Assembly (NCBI GenBank): GCA_963169245.1
Contig: CAUJEC010000095.1
Location: forward strand, 1-37,884
Reading direction: 5' to 3'
Length of the DNA: 37,884 nt
From: Actinomycetota bacterium
Lineage (GTDB): Bacteria > Actinomycetota > Acidimicrobiia > Acidimicrobiales > Microtrichaceae
How positions within the stretch are numbered: position 1 is the stretch's first letter; each line of letters begins with the position of its first letter. This document shows positions 24,201-30,829 of this stretch, one piece after another. Below the pieces are notes generated by a model. It saw nothing but the letters and a program-made list of their open reading frames with translations, was not told where the DNA came from and ran no database searches. Made by a program: the position numbers and the translations under genes.

Positions 24201-24305
24201 CGTGCGTCCCTTGGTCGACCGACCTTGTCGAACTTCCTGCTCGCGTCGTCTCCTCAGCGCAGAACTGCGCTCAGAAACACGCTGGCCATTCGCCCCTAGA
24301 GCCAC
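21255..24305 (-). CDS. Large secreted protein with seven MBG-like Ig-fold repeats
   Basis: A 1016-residue protein. A long basic N-terminus precedes a hydrophobic segment (ALSAVAAVSLVATAC, about residues 45-60) fitting a signal peptide, possibly a non-canonical lipoprotein signal. Seven modules of 70-78 residues follow, each opening VTVTASSATVxYGDxIPxVTAxY and ending in YxFxYVxGxxxV, the pattern of MBG-type bacterial Ig-like repeats. Each module has two Cys at matching positions (C-S-TTAT and S-C-xGA-D), suggesting one disulfide per module. The last 380 residues (from about 640) are Ser/Thr/Gly-rich, contain further Cys, and are unrecognised; LSIIFPVPTGMQFVSATAMGG suggests another beta-sandwich. 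There is no sortase motif. GTG 24305 follows AGGGGG with a 6-nt spacer. Likely a cell-surface stalk or adhesin. Confidence 0.85.
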   Translation of the reverse strand: MALGANGQRVSERSSALRRRREQEVRQGRSTKGRTSRHSAVARLALSAVAAVSLVATACTPDPEVPDPMIKVTASSATVTYGDPIPEVTASYSATPAVLATCTTTATQSSPPGTYPTTCDGASDPNNAVAYYDGVITIKAAPVTVTASSASIVVGDSIPEVTATYAGLKLGATAPVTLATCSTTATSSSPSGSYATKCEGAADANYSFSYISGSLQVDKADVVVTASSGSHTYGDSAPAVTAQYSGFRRGETAPAVPATCTPASDSDSAVGSYPTSCSGAVDPSYNFTYVAGTMSVTTAPLSITASSASMVAGSAVPQITPIFSGLVSGDTTTAVAPTCSTTATSASLPGTYSSSCAGAVDANYGITYVPGQVTVSAANAPVTVTASSATVNYGDAIPAVTASYVGLPGGVPATPAICTTTATSASPAGTYPTTCSGAADPGHTFTYVNGAITIVPAAVSVKASSSTMTYGGTVPAITASYNGLRNGDSGPSTPATCSTAATGTSPVGSYASNCSGASDSNYTFTYVSGTVSVSKAPVTVTASDATFESGAAVPAITPAYAGFRFGETTPATPATCSTTATSASAPGAYVSSCAGASDANYSFSYVDGVVTVTEPEPPTPVATGYAGYSTITTATTVTAASNGKTLPQSAIDVVATAGFVDYTNLTVVSSNGAQAVFCKSAKGNATRFQGCEAGTGVISTGAMVTDAAPNTFDVYTIMGGAATLEPSSLTILQDTPAAFRGMSAKVTANAQFGLVTSLIAPAATGSFNLVFGICDSGTTVYSSSNPACRAGEIVYGPGSTSNMGAPVKVGSGFFSATSNVYQKLHTAITAPATVASGQTFTVYAAAAGSAVPKANPSSVGDAGINYAKDLSIIFPVPTGMQFVSATAMGGDARTSGQVQIKNCAVSGTAGCIAKLTGNYDQTKFPYVQVSLPSTFQVPGGATMTVPTIAFTMKAIGPVGTIANATLTQFNLTTNVNAPIIGNQNAVFEGYPTEGSDSGVTPPKRPPAVLASIEITN

Positions 24306-24436
24306 GATGATCCCCCTGATATTGATTGTCGCCGACGATGGTTCGTCGACTTCCCCGCCAGATCACCGACACAGCCGACGAGGATCTGTTGATCCGCTCA
24401 CCATAGCCCAGGTTGTTGAACGACGCTCAGAACCTC

Positions 24437-24455
24437 GCTGGCCGGTCCGGCCGGC
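24437..24455 (-). terminator. GC-rich hairpin downstream of the P450 gene
   Basis: GCTGGCCGG-T-CCGGCCGGC is a near-perfect inverted repeat (one G.U), able to form a 7-bp stem with a 5-nt loop. It lies 53 bp past the P450 stop and 130 bp before the MBG-protein gene, both on the minus strand. There is no U-tract. The rest of the 24306-24507 interval shows nothing I can name. Confidence 0.5.
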
Positions 24456-24507
24456 GTGGCCGAGTTGGCAGGGCGATTGTGCTGGCGGAGATCAGCGACT
24501 GAACGGA

Positions 24508-25716
24508 TCAGTCCAGTTCGAAGTTCACCCGGGCGGACCTGAGGCCATAGACGAACGCGTTGGGCATCTCCTCGACGGTTCCGGGAACCACCGAGATCGA
24601 CGCAACGCGCCTCAGCAGATGTTCGAACATGGTCCGGATCTCGAGACGGGCGAGCGACGCTCCGAGACAGAAGTGCGTACCGAATCCGAAGGAGATGTGG
24701 TTGTTTGGGGTCCGCGTCACATCGAAGTCGTCCGGATTCGTGAAGTGGTCCTCGTCGCGGTTGGCCGACGAATACATGAGCACCACCTGCTGGCCCTTGC
24801 GAATAGTCTGACCCCCGATCTCCACGTCCTGGGTCGCCACCCGGCACATGTTGTGCACGGGAGTCACAAAACGGACGAACTCCTCCACCGCGACGTCGAG
24901 ATCGGCGCCGTCGCGCAGCTTCTGCCACTGCTCAGGGTGAGCAGCGAAGTTCAAGATGGTGCGGGCGATCACAGTCCGGGTGGTCTCCGCTCCCCCGTCG
25001 AGCAGCAGAAGTGAGTCAGAGATCACCTCATCACGACCGAAGCTGTATCCGGGAACCTCCGCCGTGGTCCACAGCGTCATGATGTCCTCTGCCGGGCACC
25101 GCTTCTTCTCGTCATAGAGGTTTGACGATGCCTCGGCGAACTCCATCGCTGCGATGATGCCCTCCTCGAGCAGATACCGGGGACCACCTCCCAGGGCGAT
25201 CGTCCGTTCTGACCATTCCATCAACTTCGGGAACAACTCTTCCGGGAAGCCTAGGAGCATGCCGATCATCTCGGCCGGCAGGGGCGCCGCCAGTTCACTG
25301 ACCACTTCAACGGGGCCACCGTGGCCGAGCGCCGCATTCACGAGTCCGGACACGGTCGATGTGATGTGGTCCTCCCATCGGGTCACCGCACGGGGCGTGA
25401 ACTGGCGTGAGACCAGATTCCGCCGCTTGGAGTGCTCGGGGTCATCAAGGCCGATGATTGCTGGATCCGCTGCGATGTTGGGGCGGTACCCACCTTTTTC
25501 CTGGTCGGAGCTGATAAAGAGGTCCTTGCGTTTTTCGATCTCGACGATGTCGTCGTATCGGGAGATCCCCCAGAGTTCGTTGGTGTCATCCCAATACGCC
25601 GGAGCATTCACCCGCATCCATCTGTAGGTCTCGTGAGGATCATTCACATAGAAGTCCCCATCGAGGAGATCGATCTCGCGCTCCATCTTCGGTGGAGTCC
25701 AGCCCGTTTCAGTCAT
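24508..25716 (-). CDS. Cytochrome P450, CYP142-like (sterol/branched-lipid hydroxylase group)
   Basis: A 402-residue P450. It has the I-helix LLLLDGGAETTRTV (GxETT), ExxR in EEFVRFVTPVHNMCR, PDDFDVTRTPNNH, and the heme loop FGFGTHFCLGASLARLEIR with the Cys thiolate. The start LLDGDFYVNDPHETYRWMRVNAP and the HNMCR and NNHISFGFGTHFCLG blocks resemble mycobacterial CYP142/CYP125, which oxidise the sterol side-chain terminus (C26). Steroid or branched-lipid oxidation is thus the leading inference; no sterol-degradation genes adjoin it. ATG 25716. Its electron donor must be encoded elsewhere. Confidence 0.9.
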   Translation of the reverse strand: MTETGWTPPKMEREIDLLDGDFYVNDPHETYRWMRVNAPAYWDDTNELWGISRYDDIVEIEKRKDLFISSDQEKGGYRPNIAADPAIIGLDDPEHSKRRNLVSRQFTPRAVTRWEDHITSTVSGLVNAALGHGGPVEVVSELAAPLPAEMIGMLLGFPEELFPKLMEWSERTIALGGGPRYLLEEGIIAAMEFAEASSNLYDEKKRCPAEDIMTLWTTAEVPGYSFGRDEVISDSLLLLDGGAETTRTVIARTILNFAAHPEQWQKLRDGADLDVAVEEFVRFVTPVHNMCRVATQDVEIGGQTIRKGQQVVLMYSSANRDEDHFTNPDDFDVTRTPNNHISFGFGTHFCLGASLARLEIRTMFEHLLRRVASISVVPGTVEEMPNAFVYGLRSARVNFELD

Positions 25717-25848
25717 GCCAATGACTTAGCAGTTCATCAGCAACGAGGTGGTGGATTTGAGGAGTTTCAGGGTCGATGGTTGACATCTTGCTGCGACACG
25801 GCACAATTTGCCCTACAAACGCGGGCGACCTGACTCAGGAGCAGATCG

Positions 25849-26787
25849 ATGAACCAAGCCAACACCGACGTCATGGGTGGCGACGGCAGTGCCGACAGCG
25901 GAACCGGCAGCGATGGCCCCGGTGGGACCCGACGTCGAACAAGCGCTCACCGCAGGATGCTTGCCGCAGGGCTCACCGCAGGCGTTCTCGCTGGAGGATC
26001 CGCCGGTGTGATTCTTGGAACCCCGTTGTTCGCGTCCGCTCAGGACGGTTCGACGACAACTACCGCCGCACCGGAGCCGGAGGGCGACGCACCCGCCACC
26101 CCTGACGATTCGCGCGATGACTCGACCGAGTCCACGACGACCGCTCCGGATTCGACCGTGCCAGAGGCGTCCGTTCCTCCAGCCGAGACCCCCACAACGA
26201 CGGTTGCCCCGGACTCGTCCAAGGGGACAACCGATGCCCCAGCAGACAGTCACAGGGCCGACCGCCTAGCTGACCGCAAGGCCAAGCAGGTCGAACGTCT
26301 CCAGGGCCTCCTCAAGGGACTCGTCGAGGATGGGACGATCACCCAGGCGCAGGCCGACTCGGTGATCGAGAAGCTCACAAAGGCAACGGAGGGGATTCGT
26401 GGCGAGCGAGGTGGCCGGGGTGGCCACGGTGGCGGCCTCTTCGGCAAGGGCATGGGTGACAGTTTCGATGCGAAGGGAATGATGAGGTCCTTCGATGGGA
26501 TGCGTCAGGCCTATGAAGCACTCGGTTTGACGCCCGGTGAATTGGCTCAGCAGATGCTTGATGGCAAGTCGCTCGCAGACATCGCCCGAGAGAAGGGCGT
26601 AGATCCACAGACGCTGATCGATGCAGCAGTCAACCCGGTCCGGGAGCGCCTGGATAAGGCATTGGCCGATGGCAGCATCACCCGAGGAGAAGCGGACAAG
26701 TGGATCGCTGATGCGACGAAGATGGCCACTGATGCCATCAACGGCGAATGGGCCGGTGGTCATTTCCGTCGCCGTGGCGGCGACTGA
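25849..26787 (+). CDS. Secreted or membrane-anchored protein with helical 'DGxITxxxAD' modules
   Basis: A 312-residue protein of unrecognised family. A Gly/Ser-rich cytoplasmic tail and RRRTSAHRRM precede a signal or anchor helix (LAAGLTAGVLAGGSAGVILG, residues about 38-58), ending at a possible ASA/QD cleavage site. About 75 residues of Thr/Pro/Glu/Asp-rich linker follow. The C-terminal half is helical and contains two related segments, LKGLVEDGTITQAQADSVIEKL and LDKALADGSITRGEADKWI, with a Gly-rich spacer and LADIAREKGVDPQTLIDAAV between them. Such segments occur in actinobacterial secreted proteins of unknown function. ATG 25849 follows CAGGAG. A TTGACA at 25780-25785 with a weak CAATTT 18 bp on may be its promoter. 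Confidence 0.8.
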   Translation: MNQANTDVMGGDGSADSGTGSDGPGGTRRRTSAHRRMLAAGLTAGVLAGGSAGVILGTPLFASAQDGSTTTTAAPEPEGDAPATPDDSRDDSTESTTTAPDSTVPEASVPPAETPTTTVAPDSSKGTTDAPADSHRADRLADRKAKQVERLQGLLKGLVEDGTITQAQADSVIEKLTKATEGIRGERGGRGGHGGGLFGKGMGDSFDAKGMMRSFDGMRQAYEALGLTPGELAQQMLDGKSLADIAREKGVDPQTLIDAAVNPVRERLDKALADGSITRGEADKWIADATKMATDAINGEWAGGHFRRRGGD

Positions 26788-26790
26788 GGC

Positions 26791-26837
26791 TTTTCGCCAA
26801 CAGTCCACTATCCGCCATCACCACCCTTTTCGCCAAC
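26791..26837 (+). repeat. 11-bp direct repeat after the secreted-protein stop
   Basis: TTTTCGCCAAC occurs at 26791-26801 and 26827-26837, 36 bp apart, in the 129-bp gap before the alcohol dehydrogenase gene. No hairpin is obvious here. Confidence 0.55.
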
Positions 26838-26916
26838 GTCCCCCTTATCTCTTAGGGTCTGATCGCCTGTTCGGCTCGGATGGAGTCGACGCTATTCAGG
26901 AACAAAAGGGGACAAT

Positions 26917-28026
26917 GTGAAGACCGAAGCCGCCATCCTGTGGGAACCCGGCCAGCCTTGGAGCGTCGAGGAGATCGAACTCGATCCCCCGAAGGCGGGA
27001 GAGGTCCTAGTCGAGATGGTGGCCTCCGGGATGTGTCACTCAGACGACCACGCGGTCACTGGCGACCTTCCCGCAATCACTCCCCTGATCGGTGGACACG
27101 AGGGCGCTGGCGTGGTGCTCGAGGTCGGCGAGGGCGTCACCTCGGTCGAACCTGGCGACCATGTCGTGTTCAGCTTCGTGCCGGCGTGTGGGCAGTGCCC
27201 GTCCTGTGCCGATGGCCATTCGAATCTCTGTGACAACGGCGCAGCGCTACTCGTTGGTGCTCAACTGGACGGGACCAGCCGTCACCATGCCCGCGGACAG
27301 GACATCTGGACGATGGTGTGCCTGGGCACCTTCGGACGCCACACCGTCGTCAACGAGATGTCGTGTGTGAAGATCGACAAGGACATCCCTCTCGAACTGG
27401 CATGTCTGGTCGGCTGCGGGGTGACCACCGGCTGGGGGTCATCGGTCTACGCTGCCGAGGTTCGACCCGGCGACAACGTCGCGGTGATCGGCATCGGAGG
27501 TATCGGTGCAGCCGCCGTTCAGGGTGCCAAGCTTGCCGGAGCGCGCAACATCTTTGCCATCGACCCTGTCGAGTTCAAGCGTGAGCAGGCCACCAAGTTC
27601 GGTGCGACCCACACGATCGCCAGCATCGGTGAGGCATTCGAGGTCATCCAGCAGGTCACCTGGGGCCGGATGTGCGACAAGATCATCTGTGCCATGGGCA
27701 TCGGTGAGGGATCGCAGATCGGCCCGATCATGCAACTGACTGCCAAGCGCGGCCGAGTCGTGGTCACCAACATCCACCCCGCCTCAGAGGGTTCCATCGA
27801 CATTTCACTCTGCGACCTGACCCTGATGGAGAAGCAGCTTGTCGGGACGATATTCGGGTCGGCCAACCCTCGATCGGACATCCCACGGCTGATGCACCTC
27901 TATAGGGATGGGCAGTTGGATCTCGCCGGTATGGTCACCCGCGAGTACGCGCTGGAGGACATCAATGTGGGCTTCGACGATATGAAGTCGGGTCGGAACA
28001 TCCGAGGTGTCATCCGCTACAAGTGA
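26917..28026 (+). CDS. NDMA-dependent zinc alcohol dehydrogenase (Rxyl_3153-like)
   Basis: A 369-residue MDR-family alcohol dehydrogenase. It opens MKTEAAILWEPGQPWSVEEIELDPP and has the catalytic-zinc ligands in GMCHSDDHAV and GGHEGAGVV, a structural zinc cluster CGQCPSCADGHSNLC, CLVGCGVTTGWGS, and the NAD fold VIGIGGIGAAAVQGAKLAGA. This pattern fits the Rxyl_3153 NDMA-dependent subfamily, whose tightly bound NAD is recycled by the peptide-derived cofactor mycofactocin in actinobacteria (family knowledge; no mft genes here). GTG 26917 has AGGGG about 6 nt upstream. It is convergent with the threonine-aldolase-like gene, with 16 bp between stops. Confidence 0.9.
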   Translation: MKTEAAILWEPGQPWSVEEIELDPPKAGEVLVEMVASGMCHSDDHAVTGDLPAITPLIGGHEGAGVVLEVGEGVTSVEPGDHVVFSFVPACGQCPSCADGHSNLCDNGAALLVGAQLDGTSRHHARGQDIWTMVCLGTFGRHTVVNEMSCVKIDKDIPLELACLVGCGVTTGWGSSVYAAEVRPGDNVAVIGIGGIGAAAVQGAKLAGARNIFAIDPVEFKREQATKFGATHTIASIGEAFEVIQQVTWGRMCDKIICAMGIGEGSQIGPIMQLTAKRGRVVVTNIHPASEGSIDISLCDLTLMEKQLVGTIFGSANPRSDIPRLMHLYRDGQLDLAGMVTREYALEDINVGFDDMKSGRNIRGVIRYK

Positions 28027-28042
28027 GCGGTTGACGCGACGG

Positions 28043-29107
28043 TCAGCGCTGAATCGACATGAAATGGCGGAGGCCGGCGACGAATCTCTCGACGTCGGCC
28101 TCCGTCGTTTCGAAGCTCGTCATCCAGCGAACCAGGTTCTCGTTCGTATCCCAATCCCAGAAGAACGACCACCTCTGCAAATCGTCGATCACCGAACGGG
28201 GCAGTTGCGCGAATACCGCGTTTACCTCTGGCCGGCCGTGTATGTCGATCCCCGAGATGGACGAGACCTGCTCGGCAAGTGTGGTTGCCAGCGCGTTGGC
28301 ATGCGCAGCATTGGTCAGCCACAGATCATCTTGGAGAAGCGCCAGAGCCTGCGCCGCGATGTAACGACCCTTGGATGCAAGCTGTCCAGCCTGCTTACGA
28401 ACGAACCTCGCATTCGAAGCGAGCGAGGGATCGATGAACACGACAGCCTCGCCATACATCGCCCCGTTCTTGGTGAGCCCGAAGGTCATTAGATCCACTC
28501 CGGTGGCGACGAGCATCTCGTTTACCGAAGCGCCCGTTGCCGCAATGGCGTTCGCAATCCGCGCACCATCGACGTGGACGAGCATGTTGTGGCTGTGCGC
28601 GAACTCGGCGATATCACCAAGTTGGTCCACCGAGTACAGCTGCCCCGTCTCTGTAGCCTGACTTACCGAGACCACCCTCGGTTGTGGATGATGCTCGCTG
28701 TGAGCCCACTGCAGGAACGGGTCCAGATCCGCTATTCGCAGCCGGCCATCAGACGTCGGGACCGGAGTGATGGTCGCTCCCGTGAACCGCGCCGGTGCTC
28801 CACACTCGTCGACGACGATGTGAGCCGAGTCCGGGCTGAGCACGGCCTGCCAAGGCTCGAGAACACTGGCCAACCCGACGACGTTGGCGCCCGTACCTCC
28901 CCAACAGAACAGAGTCGCGACGTTTGTCTCGAAGAGATCGTCGAACGCCTGATACGCCAAGGCAGTCAGGTCGTCGCTGCCATAGGGCATGGCGGATCCA
29001 GCCGCGACCGCGTTGAGGGCGTCAATCACCTCAGGCGACACACCCGCTGTGTTGTCGCTGGCGAAGGACCGCTCGGGTGGTCTCGGCACATCACAACGGG
29101 AGATCAC
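28043..29107 (-). CDS. Threonine-aldolase family PLP enzyme (beta-eliminating lyase)
   Basis: A 354-residue fold-type I PLP enzyme. RSFASDNTAGVSPEVIDAL and YGSDDLTALAYQAF open it; FCWGGTGANVVGL binds the cofactor phosphate, LVHVDGARIANAI holds the Asp that contacts the pyridine nitrogen, and MTFGLTKNGAMYGEAVVF carries the Schiff-base Lys. These match low-specificity L-threonine aldolases, which cleave threonine or allo-threonine to glycine and acetaldehyde. The track start GTG 29107 falls at a unit junction of the stop-codon array of the upstream gene; GTG 29089 is an alternative. It is likely co-transcribed with mesaconyl-CoA hydratase, though no direct metabolic link is obvious. Confidence 0.85.
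   Translation of the reverse strand: MISRCDVPRPPERSFASDNTAGVSPEVIDALNAVAAGSAMPYGSDDLTALAYQAFDDLFETNVATLFCWGGTGANVVGLASVLEPWQAVLSPDSAHIVVDECGAPARFTGATITPVPTSDGRLRIADLDPFLQWAHSEHHPQPRVVSVSQATETGQLYSVDQLGDIAEFAHSHNMLVHVDGARIANAIAATGASVNEMLVATGVDLMTFGLTKNGAMYGEAVVFIDPSLASNARFVRKQAGQLASKGRYIAAQALALLQDDLWLTNAAHANALATTLAEQVSSISGIDIHGRPEVNAVFAQLPRSVIDDLQRWSFFWDWDTNENLVRWMTSFETTEADVERFVAGLRHFMSIQR
28069..28103 (+). terminator. Hairpin inside the 3' end of the threonine-aldolase gene, candidate terminator for ADH
   Basis: GGAGGCCG (28069-28076) and CGGCCTCC (28096-28103) are perfect 8-bp arms, 43 bp beyond the ADH stop, followed on the plus strand by GTCGTTTCG. It lies in coding DNA of the opposing gene. 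With only 16 bp between the two stops, a terminator for ADH would have to sit there. Confidence 0.45.
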
Positions 29108-29191
29108 TTTGGCAGTTCCGTCACTTTGAGGGCTCCGTCACCGGGGGCAACTCGATCACTTTGGCAGGTCCCTCACTTGACAGTTCAGTCA
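29107..29191 (-). repeat. 16-18-bp degenerate tandem repeat carrying the mesaconyl-CoA hydratase stop codon
   Basis: Minus-strand units from the gene's own stop: TGACTGAACTGTCAAG, TGAGGGACCTGCCAAAG, TGATCGAGTTGCCCCCGG, TGACGGAGCCCTCAAAG, TGACGGAACTGCCAAAG, then TGATC. TGA recurs at 29191, 29175, 29158, 29140, 29123 and 29106. Every junction reads GTGA, and the last GTGA provides the GTG (29107) that the track uses as start of the next gene. Confidence 0.88.
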
Positions 29192-30238
29192 CCGAGGCAG
29201 CGCGACGGTGTAATCGAAGTCGAGGACGACCGATGGGTCGTACTTGTTGTCATCGCCCTTGTAGGGGAAATCACCTGCTGGCCGGTCCTTTGTGGCCACC
29301 AGCCGCAATCTGAGGGCACCGACGTCGGAGCTGTCCGGAATCTCGAACTTGTCGAGCACCTCGCTGTAGGCGTAGATCGTGTCCCCGGCGAACGTCGGAT
29401 TGGCGTGAGAGCCGGCGTTGATGGCGAGAACCTTGAAGGCGTTGGCAAGGCCGTTGAACGAGAGAGCCCGGGCCAGGCTGATGATGTGCCCGCCGTAGAT
29501 CAGGCGACGCTTGAACCGCCCGGCGTTGGCTGCGAACTGGTCGAAATGGACCTTTGCGGTGTTCTGATAGAGGCGAGTTGCGAGTTGATGCTCGGCCTCC
29601 TCAATGGTCATGCCATCGACGTGGTCGATCTGCTCACCGATCTCATAGTCATCCCAGCCGAACTCCGACCCGGCAAGCGCCCTGTCGTAGGCACCGAGGG
29701 TGAGGTCGGGCAGTACCAGGCTTTCGGCAGGGACCGCCGTTGGTAGCTCGGGCAGAACGGCGTCAGGTTCAGGAGCGTCCATGTCCCCCTTGTTGACCAT
29801 CACCCAGCGCGTGTAGTCGAGCACTACTTCGCCGCGCTGGTTACGGCCCACAGAGTTCACATAGACGACACCGGTCCTACCATTGCTGTTCTGCTTGAGT
29901 CCGGTCACCGTCGATGTGGTCGTGACGGTGTCTCCCGGATAGACCGGCACACCAAAGAGCCCGTTCGCGTAGCCGAGGTTGGCCACGGCATTGAGCGAGA
30001 CGTCCGGAACGGTCTTGCCGAAGACCATGTGGAATGCCAGTAGATCATCGACCGGGGAACGCTCGAGACCGATCGAACGAGCGAACTCGTCAGAGGAGTT
30101 GACGGCAAAACGCGTGCCGTAGAGAGCCGTGTAGAGCGACGCATCGCCTACGGTGACAGTGCGGGGCGTCGCGTGGTTCAGGACCTGCCCGACCCGGAAG
30201 TCCTCGAAGTAGTTGCCACCAAAGTTCTTACCTGACAT
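29189..30238 (-). CDS. mch: Mesaconyl-CoA hydratase (beta-methylmalyl-CoA dehydratase)
   Basis: A 349-residue double-hotdog MaoC-type enzyme. The blocks FEDFRVGQVLNHATPRTVT, GDASLYTALYGTRFA, GLERSPVDDLLAFHMVFGKTVPDVSLNAVANLGYA, DYEIGEQIDHVDGMTIEEAEHQLATRLYQNTAKVHF, YGGHIISLARALSFNGLANA and NPTFAGDTIYAYSEVLDK match, as far as I recall, the proteobacterial mesaconyl-CoA hydratase almost block for block. It interconverts mesaconyl-CoA and beta-methylmalyl-CoA in the ethylmalonyl-CoA pathway of acetate assimilation; related MaoC enzymes in other pathways cannot be fully excluded. ATG 30238 follows GGAGAACGA. Co-directional with the threonine-aldolase-like gene, separated by a 17-bp stop-codon array. 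Confidence 0.88.
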   Translation of the reverse strand: MSGKNFGGNYFEDFRVGQVLNHATPRTVTVGDASLYTALYGTRFAVNSSDEFARSIGLERSPVDDLLAFHMVFGKTVPDVSLNAVANLGYANGLFGVPVYPGDTVTTTSTVTGLKQNSNGRTGVVYVNSVGRNQRGEVVLDYTRWVMVNKGDMDAPEPDAVLPELPTAVPAESLVLPDLTLGAYDRALAGSEFGWDDYEIGEQIDHVDGMTIEEAEHQLATRLYQNTAKVHFDQFAANAGRFKRRLIYGGHIISLARALSFNGLANAFKVLAINAGSHANPTFAGDTIYAYSEVLDKFEIPDSSDVGALRLRLVATKDRPAGDFPYKGDDNKYDPSVVLDFDYTVALPR

Positions 30239-30314
30239 TCGTTCTCCGATTCTCGGCCGAATTACTGCGTGTCAACCGTAGATGGAGGCGGACCGCCCAG
30301 TCGACGTGGTGGTC

Positions 30315-30344
30315 AGCACTGTGGCAGTTCAGTGTTGGCAGTTC
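30315..30344 (-). repeat. 14-16-bp tandem duplication across the thioredoxin-like stop codon
   Basis: On the minus strand, GAACTGCCAACACT is followed by GAACTGCCACAGTGCT and GA. TGA occurs at 30331 (the gene stop) and again at 30315. The GAACTGCCA core is also found in the mesaconyl-CoA hydratase array 1.2 kb away. Confidence 0.7.
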
Positions 30345-30817
30345 TGTTCCAGGTTCGGACCAGCCGCCGACTCGGCACATCCGCTCGGACCGGACCCGGG
30401 ATCACGGAGTTCTGCCAGCCCTGCCCACAGGTGGGTCGCCGATACTGGCCCCAGATACGACGCTCGAACTCGTCCGTCCGCGTCTGCAATGGCCACGATG
30501 GGCACCGCTCGAATGTCATATCGGCGGTGAAGCTCCTCGTCCGCTGACTCCTCGATCTGTTGGACCTCGACCTGGGGCGAGTTGAGGGCCTTCGCCTTCA
30601 CCCAGACGTCGGAACACGTCGAACAGGTTGCCGATGTGAACACTGCCACCAGCCACGGAGCATCAGGACGGGCGAAGTCCTCGCGGTTTAGGACCTCGGG
30701 CGCCTTGTACTCGCCGACCGATTCAGTCGGTTCGGCTGAGGCGCCACGACGCTGCACCCACAGCGCGAATCCGACTGCGAGACCACCCAACAACAGTGCG
30801 ACTACCAGACGCTCCAC
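30329..30817 (-). CDS. Membrane-anchored thioredoxin-like protein
   Basis: A 162-residue protein. One N-terminal helix (LVVALLLGGLAVGFALWV, residues 4-21) anchors it; the thioredoxin fold shows FTSATCSTCSDVW with a CSTC active-site pair, RYDIRAVPIVAIAD with the cis-Pro loop, and GRVRASYLGPV. The C-terminal tail has two more Cys (GCAES, QNCQH). It should face outside the membrane and act in thiol-disulfide exchange. It follows the DUF5719 gene by 12 bp and the GT2 gene, so it is probably the last gene of that operon. ATG 30817. Its stop lies in a 14-16-bp duplication. Confidence 0.83.
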   Translation of the reverse strand: MERLVVALLLGGLAVGFALWVQRRGASAEPTESVGEYKAPEVLNREDFARPDAPWLVAVFTSATCSTCSDVWVKAKALNSPQVEVQQIEESADEELHRRYDIRAVPIVAIADADGRVRASYLGPVSATHLWAGLAELRDPGSGPSGCAESAAGPNLEQNCQH

Positions 30818-30829
30818 GGTTCCAGTGTG

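Noticed and set aside
24420-24490. Possible tRNA-like sequence (GGCCGAGTTGGCAGG)
   Set aside because: No acceptor or T-arm pairing and no GTTCGA-type T loop; explained better as a GC-rich hairpin region.
29107-29191. Transcription factor operator array
   Set aside because: The units track TGA/GTGA and the gene end rather than a promoter; no -10/-35 is visible.
28574-29746. 390-residue plus-strand ORF crossing two genes
   Set aside because: It runs antisense through the threonine-aldolase start, the repeat array and the hydratase end; no motif.
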